64,000 bases of DNA, taken from NCBI GenBank assembly GCA_040506705.1, contig JBEVWG010000021.1, forward strand, positions 82,387-146,386, in the 5' to 3' direction. The notes under the pieces were generated by a model that saw nothing but the letters and a program-made list of their open reading frames with translations, was not told the origin of the DNA and ran no database searches. This DNA is from Thiodiazotropha sp040506705 (GTDB lineage Bacteria > Pseudomonadota > Gammaproteobacteria > Chromatiales > Chromatiaceae). This document shows positions 1 to 8,584 of this stretch, piece after piece. Every line of letters starts with the position of its first letter. Within the stretch, counting starts at the first letter, position 1. The translations under genes and the position numbers were made by a program.

Positions 1-2
1 TG

Positions 3-515
3 ATGTCTAATTTGATAGGTAGGTATGGGTTATCGATTTGGCTTTTTGGTCTTCTGCTGCTGGGAGTCAGTGCAACTCAGGCAGCAGAGAAGATCGATGA
101 TTCTGCCGCTCTGAATGGCGTAAAAGCGACCAAGAGTGTGTTTCTTATCGATTTCACTAATCCCCGTAAGACCGCTTTCTATCTTGATATCATCCGCGGA
201 ACCCATGAAGGCCTGGTAAAGCAGGGAGTTACTCCCGATATGGTACTGGTCTTTATTGGTGAAACTGTGCGCTATCTAAGCACTGAGCCCGATGATGAAT
301 TGGAATTGGAGTTTGGTGATGAATTGAATGCCATCTCAGCGACAGCGAAAATCCTTAAACAGAAGGGTGTTCGCATGGAGGTCTGCGCGATCGCCAATCG
401 TGTGTTTAAAGTGGAGAACAACACTGTATTGCCTGAAATGGATGTGGTGGGTGACGGTTTCATCTCCCTGATCGGTTGGCAGACCCAGGGGCATAAGCTG
501 GTACCCATTTTTTAG
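3..515 (+). CDS. Exported DsrE-family protein
   Basis: The 170-residue product starts with a signal peptide (hydrophobic residues about 8-22, likely cleavage after TQA near residue 27), so it should act in the periplasm. The mature part has the alternating strand/helix pattern of DsrE/DsrF-like small sulfur-related proteins: a first strand (VFLIDF, 46-51), a long helix, VLVFIG (81-86), a conserved helix ending in KGVRMEVCAIANR with Cys128, and a C-terminal GFISLIGWQ-type strand. DsrE-like proteins carry sulfur on such a cysteine in sulfur-oxidising bacteria, but many exported members have no known role. The ATG is 3 bases from the window edge, so the upstream context is unknown. The family call is fairly secure; a role in sulfur transfer is inference. 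Confidence 0.7.
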   Translation: MSNLIGRYGLSIWLFGLLLLGVSATQAAEKIDDSAALNGVKATKSVFLIDFTNPRKTAFYLDIIRGTHEGLVKQGVTPDMVLVFIGETVRYLSTEPDDELELEFGDELNAISATAKILKQKGVRMEVCAIANRVFKVENNTVLPEMDVVGDGFISLIGWQTQGHKLVPIF

Positions 516-550
516 TTAGCTTTATACGTTACACCACACTCGGGCCGATA

Positions 551-571
551 CGATTCGTGTTAACAGGCCCT
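551..571 (+). repeat. Solo terminal repeat, same family as 15398-15570
   Basis: The 21 bases CGATTCGTGTTAACAGGCCCT match the right terminal repeat at 15549-15569 at 19 of 21 positions, with the differences at A/C and A/G. Only one end is present here and no matching inverted end was found nearby, so this looks like a relic or solo end of the small inverted-repeat element. Confidence 0.55.
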
Positions 572-826
572 GATGAGATAACTCGCTGAATTGCTAAATG
601 AATAGTTAGAGCATACCCTTCAACTGGCTTCATTCAGACCTTCTCAATCTCGTGCAGTGGATATGCTGCAAAAAATTCTGCTGCCGAATCCTTGGCGCAA
701 TCACTATTCAGAAGTCAAACCCCTGGCGTTGTGATGCTGCAGTTTGCCTGGAGTTGTCAATCCGTCTAATCACTAACTTATTGTAAACAAACAGTTAATA
801 GATTCCTGTATATCCATTTTATTGGT

Positions 827-842
827 TGGAATGGTTGTTGCA
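827..842 (+). promoter_or_regulatory. Probable sigma-54 promoter for the flhF operon
   Basis: TGGAATGGTTGTTGCA fits the RpoN consensus TGGCACG-N4-TTGCA, with GG (828-829) and GC (840-841) separated by exactly ten bases. It faces flhF. In polar-flagellate gammaproteobacteria flhF-flhG transcription commonly depends on sigma-54 and FleQ/FlrC activators, so position and biology agree. No activator site was identified. Confidence 0.6.
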
Positions 843-991
843 TAACTAGAGGTGGAGCCATATGGCAGGGATAAACAGGTGGGTAAAACTGGATTAACAC
901 TCAGTGCCCCGGATTCAACTGACCAGATTATTAAATAGGCAGTTTAACAGGTGCAAGCTCTTATCAGGGTGATCGCCGGAGATTGCGGATT

Positions 992-2281
992 ATGAAAATA
1001 AGACGTTTTTTCGCTTCTGACATGCGACAGGCCTTGCGCCAGGTTAAAGAGGCATTGGGATCGGATGCGGTTATTCTCTCGAATAAGGGAGTAGAGGGAG
1101 GCATCGAGCTGGTAGCAGCGGTAGATTATGATGAGTCTGCCTTCAGCACTACCCAGCCGACCTCCATAGAATCAAACGAACCAGAGATTAAGGGTAAAAA
1201 GGCAACTACCCACTCTGTTGCTGCTTCAGCTTATAAAGACGTTGAGGGGGGTGTAAAAAATATCTCCCCTAAACGCAATGAGAGGCATCAGACCTTTGAT
1301 ACAGGCGAGGGCAGGGATAAACCTAAGGTGGAGTGGAGCCAGGATCCAGTGTTGCGCGAGATGCGGCAGGAGATGCAGGCACTGCGCCGGATGATGGAAA
1401 ATGAGTTATCCGAACTGACCTGGCGCGATATGGGCCATCGTCGTCCTCAAACACAAGAATTGATGCGGCAACTCATGGGACTTGGTTTGGATGCCGCCCA
1501 TTGCCGTGAATTGGCCTATCGGGCAGAGGATGCTGAGACCCCTGAACTGGCCTGGAGACAGGCTTTGAATCATCTCGGTCGGGAATTTCTGGTTGAGCAT
1601 GACGATCTGCTTAATGCCGGAGGTATTCTGGCTCTGGTCGGTCCAACCGGCGTTGGAAAGACAACAACCATCGCCAAACTGGCGGCAAAGTTTTGTCTAC
1701 GCCATGGTAATCGTCATCTGGCACTGATTTCAGCGGACAGCTATCGCATTGGTGCTCAGGAACAGTTACAGAACTATGGTCAAATTCTGGATGTGCCTGT
1801 TCGCAGCGTCACTTCCCCTGAGGAGTTGAGTAGTGCTCTGCATGCATTTGCAGAAAAACGCCTGGTATTGATCGACACAGCAGGAATGGGTCAACGGGAT
1901 CTGAAATTGACAGAGCGTCTAGCGCTCTTGAATCAGGGTAATCATCCGGTGAAGGCCTTACTGACACTCTCAGCGACTACACAGCGTAGCGCTCTGACTC
2001 ACGCGATTCGTTCATTTGGTGCTATCTCACCTGTGGCTGCAATCCTGACAAAAATGGATGAAGCCGCCTCCCTCGGTGGTGTGTTTTCTGCGTTACTGGA
2101 AGCAAGGCTTCCCCTGGCGTTTACCACTGATGGCCAGCGGGTGCCTGAAGATATTCATGTTGCCCGATCCGAAGTACTAATAAGGCAGGCTGTTGAAATG
2201 ACGCAACAGACAGAACATCAACCCGATGAGGAGTATCTGGCTATGGCCTTCGGAGGAATGAGCGAACATGCAAATGTCTGA
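992..2281 (+). CDS. flhF: FlhF, SRP-type GTPase that places the polar flagellum
   Basis: The product is the signal-recognition-particle-like GTPase that recruits early flagellar parts to the cell pole. The N-terminus (MKIRRFFASDMRQALRQVKE) is the family hallmark. A variable charged linker follows (about 50-115), then the NG domain with the P-loop GPTGVGKTT (about 217-225), ISADSYRIGAQEQL, and the G3 motif DTAGMGQRD (about 295-303). The ATG at 992 is preferred over an in-frame TTG at 983 because GGAG (978-981) lies ten bases before it and it gives the canonical N-terminus. The length of 429 residues is usual. It overlaps flhG by 14 bases, which suggests coupled translation. Confidence 0.95.
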   Translation: MKIRRFFASDMRQALRQVKEALGSDAVILSNKGVEGGIELVAAVDYDESAFSTTQPTSIESNEPEIKGKKATTHSVAASAYKDVEGGVKNISPKRNERHQTFDTGEGRDKPKVEWSQDPVLREMRQEMQALRRMMENELSELTWRDMGHRRPQTQELMRQLMGLGLDAAHCRELAYRAEDAETPELAWRQALNHLGREFLVEHDDLLNAGGILALVGPTGVGKTTTIAKLAAKFCLRHGNRHLALISADSYRIGAQEQLQNYGQILDVPVRSVTSPEELSSALHAFAEKRLVLIDTAGMGQRDLKLTERLALLNQGNHPVKALLTLSATTQRSALTHAIRSFGAISPVAAILTKMDEAASLGGVFSALLEARLPLAFTTDGQRVPEDIHVARSEVLIRQAVEMTQQTEHQPDEEYLAMAFGGMSEHANV

Positions 2282-3146
2282 ACATATCGAAGACCAGGCA
2301 ACCGGACTACGTAGGATGGTTAACCCAGAACCTGTTAGAGTAATTGCTGTTACTGGCGGCAAGGGGGGCGTGGGTAAAACCAATATTTCCGCCAACCTGG
2401 GGATTGCCCTCTCCGAAATGGGACGGCGGGTGATGCTGTTGGATGCGGATATGGGGTTGGCTAATCTGGACGTGGTACTTGGATTACATGCTAAACTAAA
2501 CCTCTCCCATGTGATGCGGGGTGAAGCTTCCCTTGAGGATATCATTGTCACCGGGCCAAAGGGTTTGCGGGTTGTACCGGGCGCCTCTGGTATTCAGCAC
2601 ATGGCGGAGATGTCACCAGCAGAAAATGCAGGATTGATTCATGCATTTAGTGAGCTGGCCAATGATGTGGACATATTGCTGATCGATACTGCAGCAGGTA
2701 TTTCTGATTTGGTAATCAGCTTTAGCAGGGCGGCTCAGGAGCAGATTGTGGTTGTCTGTGACGAGCCAGCGTCAATTACAGATGCCTATGCCATAATTAA
2801 ATTATTAAATCGAGAGCATGGTATCAGTCGTTTTCGTATACTGGCCAATATGGTCAAAACTGTTCAGGAAGGACGCGATCTGTACAACAAGATGTGTCGG
2901 GTTACTGATCAGTATCTGGATGTTATGCTCAGCTACATGGGCAGTATTCCGTATGATGAGCAGCTCAGGAAAGCGGTGAAGAGTCAAAAACCAGTGGTTG
3001 AGGCCTTTCCGAGATCGAGAGTAGCGCAGGCGTTCAAGAATTTAGCCAAGAAGGCCGATAACTGGCCTGTACCAACTGGAGTCAGTGGTGATCTGCAGTT
3101 TTTTGTCGAACGTCTGATCCAATTTTCAAGCCAATATGGGGAGTAA
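2268..3146 (+). CDS. flhG: FlhG/FleN, MinD-like ATPase limiting flagellar number
   Basis: A 292-residue ParA/MinD-family ATPase that counteracts FlhF and represses the flagellar master regulator, so that only one or few polar flagella form. It has a deviant Walker A motif (KGGVGKT, residues 32-38), the switch segment LLDADMGLANLDVVLG (about 57-72) and a Walker B-like DILLIDTAAG. The C-terminal amphipathic stretch (FFVERLIQFSSQYGE) is consistent with membrane association as in MinD. It sits between flhF and fliA, overlapping both (14 bases and 1 base), exactly as in Pseudomonas and Vibrio. Confidence 0.95.
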   Translation: MQMSEHIEDQATGLRRMVNPEPVRVIAVTGGKGGVGKTNISANLGIALSEMGRRVMLLDADMGLANLDVVLGLHAKLNLSHVMRGEASLEDIIVTGPKGLRVVPGASGIQHMAEMSPAENAGLIHAFSELANDVDILLIDTAAGISDLVISFSRAAQEQIVVVCDEPASITDAYAIIKLLNREHGISRFRILANMVKTVQEGRDLYNKMCRVTDQYLDVMLSYMGSIPYDEQLRKAVKSQKPVVEAFPRSRVAQAFKNLAKKADNWPVPTGVSGDLQFFVERLIQFSSQYGE

Positions 3147-3898
3147 TGACGGTGAACGGTTTAGCGACATACACCGCCGTGCAAAAGCAGCAGAGCTACA
3201 ATGACTTGGTTAACCAGCATGCAGGGCTGGTCAAAAGGATCGCCTATCATTTGATGAACCGATTGCCACCGAATGTGCAATCGGATGATCTGATCCAGGC
3301 AGGTATGCTGGGTTTGCTGGAAGCAAGCAAAAACTATGATCCCACGCAGGGCGCCAGTTTTGAGACCTATGCGGGTATCCGCATCAGGGGTGCCATGCTG
3401 GATGAGATCAGACGCAGCGATTGGACGCCACGTTCTGTGCATCGTAAGGCACGTATGGTGGCCGAGGCGATGCGAGAAATCGAAAACACCGAGGGTCGAG
3501 ATGCTCGGGATATCGAGGTGGCGCAGGCGCTTGAGATGAGCCTGGAGGATTATCATCAGATCCTGCAGGACTCAACCGGATGCCGGATATTCAGTCTGGA
3601 TGAATTGACAGCAGTCAGTGATGGCTTTCCGGCTTCCCGTGAAGGCCCGATGGACAGCCCCTTTGAGGGTTTGCAGAAGGATGCCTTCAAGAAGGCGCTG
3701 GCTGAGGCTATAGCCAGTTTACCTGAACGGGAGCGATTGGTGATCGCTATGTATTATGACGATGAAATGAATCTTCGGGAGATCGGGCATGTGTTGGGTG
3801 TCAGTGAATCTCGGGTCTGCCAGATACACAGTCAGGCAACCTTGCGATTGCGCTCTAGACTGACAGAATGGCTCTCACTAGTGCACGAAGAAGAGTAG
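3146..3898 (+). CDS. fliA: FliA, flagellar sigma factor (sigma-28)
   Basis: A 250-residue group 3 sigma factor that directs RNA polymerase to late flagellar and chemotaxis promoters. Region 2 is visible as DDLIQAGMLGLLEASKNYD with the FETYAGIRIRGAMLDEIRR core that binds polymerase and the -10 element. Region 4 is LPERERLVIAMYYDDEMNLR followed by the helix-turn-helix GHVLGVSESRVCQIHSQA. The start codon shares one base with the flhG stop (TAATG). It is expected to be held by FlgM until the hook is complete; flgM is not in this window. Confidence 0.95.
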   Translation: MTVNGLATYTAVQKQQSYNDLVNQHAGLVKRIAYHLMNRLPPNVQSDDLIQAGMLGLLEASKNYDPTQGASFETYAGIRIRGAMLDEIRRSDWTPRSVHRKARMVAEAMREIENTEGRDARDIEVAQALEMSLEDYHQILQDSTGCRIFSLDELTAVSDGFPASREGPMDSPFEGLQKDAFKKALAEAIASLPERERLVIAMYYDDEMNLREIGHVLGVSESRVCQIHSQATLRLRSRLTEWLSLVHEEE

Positions 3899-3926
3899 TA
3901 ATTGGTTGGCCTGTAGATGCCGTGAT
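3899..3926 (+). promoter_or_regulatory. Weak sigma-28-like promoter before cheY
   Basis: TAAT (3899-3902), then a 16-base spacer, then GCCGTGAT (3919-3926). The FliA consensus is TAAA-N15-GCCGATAA, so both boxes deviate. It lies in the only sizeable gap between fliA and cheY, where an internal promoter would make sense. This is suggestive only. Confidence 0.25.
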
Positions 3927-3963
3927 TGGAGATGACCGGTAAAAATACAGGAGGGAGTAAGCA

Positions 3964-4347
3964 TTGGACAAAAATATGAAGATCCTCATTGTGGATGATT
4001 TCTCCACAATGCGGCGAATTATCAAAAACTTGCTGAGAGACTTGGGTTTCAACAATACCCAGGAGGCAGACGATGGCTTGACTGCATTGCCCATGTTGCA
4101 GAGCGGGAATTTCGATTTTCTCGTCTCAGACTGGAATATGCCTGGCATGACGGGTATCGATCTACTGAAGGCTGTGCGAGCAGATGAGAAATTGGCTAGC
4201 CTGCCAGTTCTTCTAGTGACAGCTGAGTCTAAACGCGAGCAGATTATTGAGGCAGCCCAGGCAGGCGTCAACGGTTATGTTGTAAAGCCCTTTACCGCAA
4301 CCACCCTGGAAGAGAAGATCGGTAAGATCTTTGAACGCGTGGGTTAA
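3964..4347 (+). CDS. cheY: CheY, chemotaxis response regulator
   Basis: A stand-alone receiver domain of 127 residues that binds the flagellar switch when phosphorylated by CheA. Visible: the acidic pair D11-D12, the phospho-acceptor D56 in VSDWNMPGMTG, the switch threonine T86 (LLVTAES) and the invariant lysine K108 (VVKPF). A strong ribosome site (GGAGGGAG, 3950-3957) is six bases from the TTG at 3964, so that start is taken; the usual family start MKILIVDD would be the ATG at 3976. It heads the cheYZAB block and is followed by its phosphatase gene. Confidence 0.93.
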   Translation: MDKNMKILIVDDFSTMRRIIKNLLRDLGFNNTQEADDGLTALPMLQSGNFDFLVSDWNMPGMTGIDLLKAVRADEKLASLPVLLVTAESKREQIIEAAQAGVNGYVVKPFTATTLEEKIGKIFERVG

Positions 4348-4373
4348 CCTTTTTTCTCCGGGAGTTTCTCACT

Positions 4374-5108
4374 ATGGGGCAACAACAGGATAACCAGCTG
4401 CGTTTAGATACAGCCAAAGCGTTGGTCAGCAGTTTGGAATCAGGCGATGAAGAGGAGTCTGAAAGGCTGATCGCAGCACTGACCACTCCTACAAATAATG
4501 ATCAACTGTTTCTTGAAGTCGGTCGTTTGACACGCGAGCTGCATGATGCGATCAATGGGTTTCTACTCGATGCGCGCATCAACGATATGACCAGTTTTGA
4601 AATACCTGATGCCAAAGAACGGCTCAGTTATGTCATTACAATGACTGAGCAATCTGCGGATCGTACCCTGACAGCGGTTGAAAAGAGTATGCCGTTGGTT
4701 GAAGGCATTGAATCCCAATCCGCTGAATTATTGGAGCAGTGGGAGCGATTGCGTTCTCGTATGCTGAATAAGGATGACTTTAAGGATCTGAGTCTTTCTT
4801 TGTCTGAATATCTCGCCAAATCTAAAGAAGATGCCGCCAGTCTGCATAAAAACCTCTCTGACGTGCTAATGGCTCAGGACTTTCAGGATCTCACCGGCCA
4901 GATTATCCGTAAGGTGATCACACTGGTTCACGATGTTGAAGAGAAATTGGTAATGTTGGTCCGCATTACGGGCGATAAGTTTGACGAAGGGAGCGAAAAG
5001 AAGAGTAACGAAGAGTTGGCCGGTCCGGCGATTCCAGGTCTCGATCAAGGGGATCAAGTGACCAGTCAGGATGACGTGGATGATCTGCTCTCCAGCCTTG
5101 GATTTTAG
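4374..5108 (+). CDS. cheZ: CheZ, CheY-P phosphatase
   Basis: A 244-residue, largely helical protein. It carries the family's phosphatase motif AQDFQDLTGQ (167-176) in the long hairpin helix, and it ends in the DDVDDLLSSLGF-type C-terminal peptide that docks onto CheY. Together these give dephosphorylation of CheY-P and signal termination. It is 26 bases after cheY and precedes cheA, as in Pseudomonas and Vibrio. The ATG at 4374 has GGGAG upstream (4359-4363). Confidence 0.93.
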   Translation: MGQQQDNQLRLDTAKALVSSLESGDEEESERLIAALTTPTNNDQLFLEVGRLTRELHDAINGFLLDARINDMTSFEIPDAKERLSYVITMTEQSADRTLTAVEKSMPLVEGIESQSAELLEQWERLRSRMLNKDDFKDLSLSLSEYLAKSKEDAASLHKNLSDVLMAQDFQDLTGQIIRKVITLVHDVEEKLVMLVRITGDKFDEGSEKKSNEELAGPAIPGLDQGDQVTSQDDVDDLLSSLGF

Positions 5109-5179
5109 TTATTCAGGTTTAGACCGATATATCAGTCAATAAGAATGGCAATATTCGGTAGTGTTACCGGGAGTGTTAG

Positions 5180-7432
5180 ATGAGCATCGATGTCAACGAC
5201 GAAATCCTTCAGGATTTTTTGGTCGAGGCAGGAGAAATTCTTGAGCTGCTTAGTGAGCAGTTGGTCGACCTTGAGCAGCAACCTGACGATTTTGATCTGC
5301 TCAACGCCGTTTTTCGTGGGTTCCATACCATCAAGGGTGGCGCAGGCTTTCTCACCATTGATCCATTGGTTGAGGTTTGTCACCGCGCAGAAGACGTATT
5401 TAATATCCTGCGCCAAGGTCAGCGCAGTGTAGGGCCGGATTTAATGGATTCGGTGCTTGAAGTGCTGGATGTCGTGAATGCGATGTTCAATGATGTGCGC
5501 CAGGGGGTCATGCCCGATCATGCCGAACCCAGTCTCATTCAACGCCTGAATACATTTGCTGTACCCGAAGGTGAGGAAGAGGAGCAGGAAGAGGTTGAGG
5601 AGGAAGCTGTCGAGGAGGTTGAAGAGCCGGCGCAGGCTGATTCCGAGGCTGAGACGGAAGATCTGAGTGAAAACGAATTCGAAGAGCTTCTTGATGCCAT
5701 CCAGGAACCAGCTGAGACTACTGCCGCAAGTGACGATATCTCTGAGGATGAATTTGAATCCCTATTGGATGATCTCCACGGTAAGGGGAAGTTTACCGGT
5801 AAACCTAAAGCAGATGAAAAGAGTCAGAAAGCTGATTCGGATGATATTTCAGAAGATGAGTTCGAGAATATCCTTGATCAGATCCATGGCAAGGGCAAAT
5901 TCGATCCCAATAAAGTAGCAGACAGTGAGCCAGAGAAGAAAAAAGCGGCAGGAAATGCCAGCGATGATATCTCTGAGGATGAGTTTGAGAATATTCTCGA
6001 CCAGATTCACGGCTCGGGTAAATTCGATCCGAAAAAGGTAAAGCAGGAGGCCCCTGCAGCACCAAAGGCAAAACCTGCAGCGAAAAAGAAAGCTGTGGCG
6101 AAGAAGAAAGTTGTTGCGGCTAAAAAAGCACCTGCTCCAAAAGCGGCGCCCAAGCCTGCTGCCAAGTCCGAGCCCAAAGCTGCTACAGAAAAGAAAGCGA
6201 AAGCTTCCGCAAAACCTGCTGCAAAAGGGGCTAAGCCTCCACAGGCAAACAAACCACCAGCAGAGACATCTGTTCGGGTGGATACCCAGCGCCTCGACGA
6301 TATTATGAATATGGTCGGTGAGCTTGTTCTGGTTCGTAATCGCCTGGCGACGCTGAAAGCGACTTTGAATGATGAACAAGTATCGAACGCAGTGGGTAAT
6401 CTCGATGTGGTGACCTCGGATCTGCAACTGGCAGTGATGAAAACCCGCATGCAGCCGATCAAAAAAGTTTTCGGTCGTTTTCCCCGTGTTGTGCGGGATC
6501 TGGCTCGTAGCCTTAAAAAAGAGATCGACCTGGAGATGCAGGGTGAAGATACCGATCTGGATAAGAACCTGGTCGAGGCGTTAGCCGATCCCCTGGTGCA
6601 TCTGGTGAGAAATTCAGTCGACCATGGTATCGAACAGCCGGAAGAACGTGAGCAAAAAGGAAAGCCCAGACGGGGTACCGTGGTGCTGTCAGCTGCACAG
6701 GAAGGTGACCATATTCTGCTCTCTATTGCCGATGATGGTAAGGGGATGGATCCTGACGTATTACGTGAGAAGGCTGTTGAAAAGGGCATGATGGATGCTG
6801 ATGCAGCTGCCAGGTTGGATGATAGAGAGTGTTTTAACCTGATTTTTGCACCCGGTTTTTCCACCAAGACTGAGATTTCCGATGTTTCGGGACGCGGTGT
6901 TGGAATGGATGTAGTAAAGACTCGTATTGCCCAGATGAACGGTTCAGTTGAGATCGACTCGGAATGGGGACAAGGCAGTATCATTATCATCAAACTGCCA
7001 TTGACCCTGGCAATATTGCCGACCCTGATGGTGTTGCTGAACGATCAACCTTTCGCTCTTCCTTTAGCCAGTGTTGTGGAGATCTTTAATCTCGATCTCA
7101 AGCGTACCCATGTTGTTGATGGGCAACTGACCATCATGGTAAGAGAGCGTGCGCTACCACTGTTCTATCTACGAAACTGGCTGAGACCCAAAAACCCACT
7201 GGACACTGAAGAGAAGGGCAATGGGCATGTGGTAATAGTGAATGTAGGTAATTTACAGGTTGGTTTGGTAGTCGATCATTTGATCGGGCAAGAGGAGGTT
7301 GTGATCAAGCCTTTAGGGGCTTTACTGCAAGGTCTTGAAGGTATGGCTGGCGCCACTATCACAGGCGATGGAAAAATCGCATTGATCATGGATGTACCTG
7401 GTCTGATGCGAAAAAATGTTAAGAAATTTTGA
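5180..7432 (+). CDS. cheA: CheA, chemotaxis histidine kinase with repeated acidic motifs
   Basis: A 750-residue kinase that couples receptors to CheY and CheB. The Hpt domain carries the phospho-acceptor His49 (FHTIKGGAGFL). Residues about 130-345 are a long low-complexity region: a Glu-rich stretch, one degenerate and three near-identical copies of DDISEDEFEnlLDqiHGkGKF (about 162, 184, 220 and 261), and an Ala/Lys/Pro-rich linker. The dimerisation domain starts near 362 (RVDTQRLDDIMNMVGELVLV). The ATPase has the N box LVRNSVDHGIE (about 475), DDGKGMD and SGRGVGMDVV. A CheW-like domain closes the protein. The repeats occupy the place of P2, so they may bind CheY/CheB; that is inference. Confidence 0.95.
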   Translation: MSIDVNDEILQDFLVEAGEILELLSEQLVDLEQQPDDFDLLNAVFRGFHTIKGGAGFLTIDPLVEVCHRAEDVFNILRQGQRSVGPDLMDSVLEVLDVVNAMFNDVRQGVMPDHAEPSLIQRLNTFAVPEGEEEEQEEVEEEAVEEVEEPAQADSEAETEDLSENEFEELLDAIQEPAETTAASDDISEDEFESLLDDLHGKGKFTGKPKADEKSQKADSDDISEDEFENILDQIHGKGKFDPNKVADSEPEKKKAAGNASDDISEDEFENILDQIHGSGKFDPKKVKQEAPAAPKAKPAAKKKAVAKKKVVAAKKAPAPKAAPKPAAKSEPKAATEKKAKASAKPAAKGAKPPQANKPPAETSVRVDTQRLDDIMNMVGELVLVRNRLATLKATLNDEQVSNAVGNLDVVTSDLQLAVMKTRMQPIKKVFGRFPRVVRDLARSLKKEIDLEMQGEDTDLDKNLVEALADPLVHLVRNSVDHGIEQPEEREQKGKPRRGTVVLSAAQEGDHILLSIADDGKGMDPDVLREKAVEKGMMDADAAARLDDRECFNLIFAPGFSTKTEISDVSGRGVGMDVVKTRIAQMNGSVEIDSEWGQGSIIIIKLPLTLAILPTLMVLLNDQPFALPLASVVEIFNLDLKRTHVVDGQLTIMVRERALPLFYLRNWLRPKNPLDTEEKGNGHVVIVNVGNLQVGLVVDHLIGQEEVVIKPLGALLQGLEGMAGATITGDGKIALIMDVPGLMRKNVKKF

Positions 7433-7522
7433 TTAATCGGTTTTTGACGGGGTGTTGCATAACGCTGAGAAAGCTTGGGTTGCTGCCCGTCTCTGAGACT
7501 AAAGTGGTTTTTAAGAGGGAAT

Positions 7523-8584
7523 ATGGGCGCCAAAGTGCGAGTATTGATTGTCGATGACTCCGCCTTTTTCCGTAATCGTGTGGCGGCGGCACTGCAAACC
7601 GCTAGTGACATAGAGGTTGTTGGCTTCGCTGCGAATGGTGCAGAGGCAATCAGGCAGAATAGATCTTTAAAACCGGATGTGGTGACGATGGATGTCGAAA
7701 TGCCTGTGATCGATGGGATTACGGCAGTTCGTAAAATCATGGCAGAGATGCCAACCAGAATCCTGATGTTTTCTGCTGTAACCACCGAAGGTGCCAGGGA
7801 GACGCTTGATGCATTGGATGCCGGGGCCATGGATTTTCTGCCAAAGGAGATGAATAATCCGGTTTCAGGTGCGGAAGAGACTGCAAAGGAGCTACTCGAA
7901 CGGGTGCGGAATTTAGGTAAATCCTCTATGTCCAGATCTCGCTCCAGTGTCAAAGATTATCTCAGTCAATCTTCCCGTGTATCGCCAATCAAGCAGACTG
8001 CTCCTTCATTTACGAGTAACCCTGAATTGGTAGCAATTGGTGCATCTACTGGTGGACCGGTTGCACTTCGTCAGATATTAAGTGCTTTGCCAAGAAATTT
8101 TCCGTTGCCTGTAGTTGCTGCTGTACATATGCCGGGCAGTTTTACCACAGCTTATGCAGAACGACTTGATGTAGCCTGTTCGATAAAGGTCAAAGAGGCA
8201 GTGGATCGTGACAGACTGGTTCCAGGGGAGGGGTTGATCGCGCCCGGTGGAAAACAGTTGCGCATTGTGAGAGGTGCTGGGGGCTACCAGATCCGGATTT
8301 CCGAAGCCCTGCCTGGGGAGATCTACCATCCAAGTGTCGATGTTTTTCTTTCATCGGTTGCAGAAAGTTATCGGGGTAATGCACTGGGACTAATATTAAC
8401 GGGTATGGGAGCCGATGGTCTTGAAGGGGCAAAAAAGTTGAAAAATACGGGTGCCTCCCTTTGGAGTCAGGACGAGAAAAGCTGTGTGGTCTACGGTATG
8501 CCACAAGCTGTTGAGAAGGCAGGTCTGTCGGATCGGGTTCTGGGTCTGGATGAGATGGGTCCATTGCTAGCGAGACTGAAATGA
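7523..8584 (+). CDS. cheB: CheB, receptor methylesterase/deamidase
   Basis: The 353-residue product has an N-terminal receiver (VRVLIVDDSAFFRNR; phospho-acceptor D57 in MDVEMPVIDG) joined by a polar linker to the CheB methylesterase domain. That domain shows AIGASTGGPVAL (catalytic Ser near 174), HMPGSFTTAYAERLD and LTGMGADGLEG. It removes methyl groups from MCPs for adaptation. A TTG-initiated longer frame begins at 7475, but the ATG at 7523 has a GAGG (7515-7518) just upstream and gives the normal N-terminus. It overlaps motC by four bases (ATGA). No cheR is in the window, so it must be elsewhere. Confidence 0.94.
   Translation: MGAKVRVLIVDDSAFFRNRVAAALQTASDIEVVGFAANGAEAIRQNRSLKPDVVTMDVEMPVIDGITAVRKIMAEMPTRILMFSAVTTEGARETLDALDAGAMDFLPKEMNNPVSGAEETAKELLERVRNLGKSSMSRSRSSVKDYLSQSSRVSPIKQTAPSFTSNPELVAIGASTGGPVALRQILSALPRNFPLPVVAAVHMPGSFTTAYAERLDVACSIKVKEAVDRDRLVPGEGLIAPGGKQLRIVRGAGGYQIRISEALPGEIYHPSVDVFLSSVAESYRGNALGLILTGMGADGLEGAKKLKNTGASLWSQDEKSCVVYGMPQAVEKAGLSDRVLGLDEMGPLLARLK

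Larger units (their letters stand above)
516..982. other. Non-coding leader region before flhF
   Basis: This 467-base gap has no convincing gene. It contains a solo copy of the terminal repeat of the 15.4-kb element (551-571), and a sigma-54-type promoter at 827-842. The long leader (about 150 bases from the promoter to flhF) shows no clear terminator or riboswitch. Confidence 0.6.

Noticed and set aside
7475..7522. N-terminal extension of CheB from TTG
   Set aside because: No ribosome site; the ATG at 7523 gives the standard receiver start.
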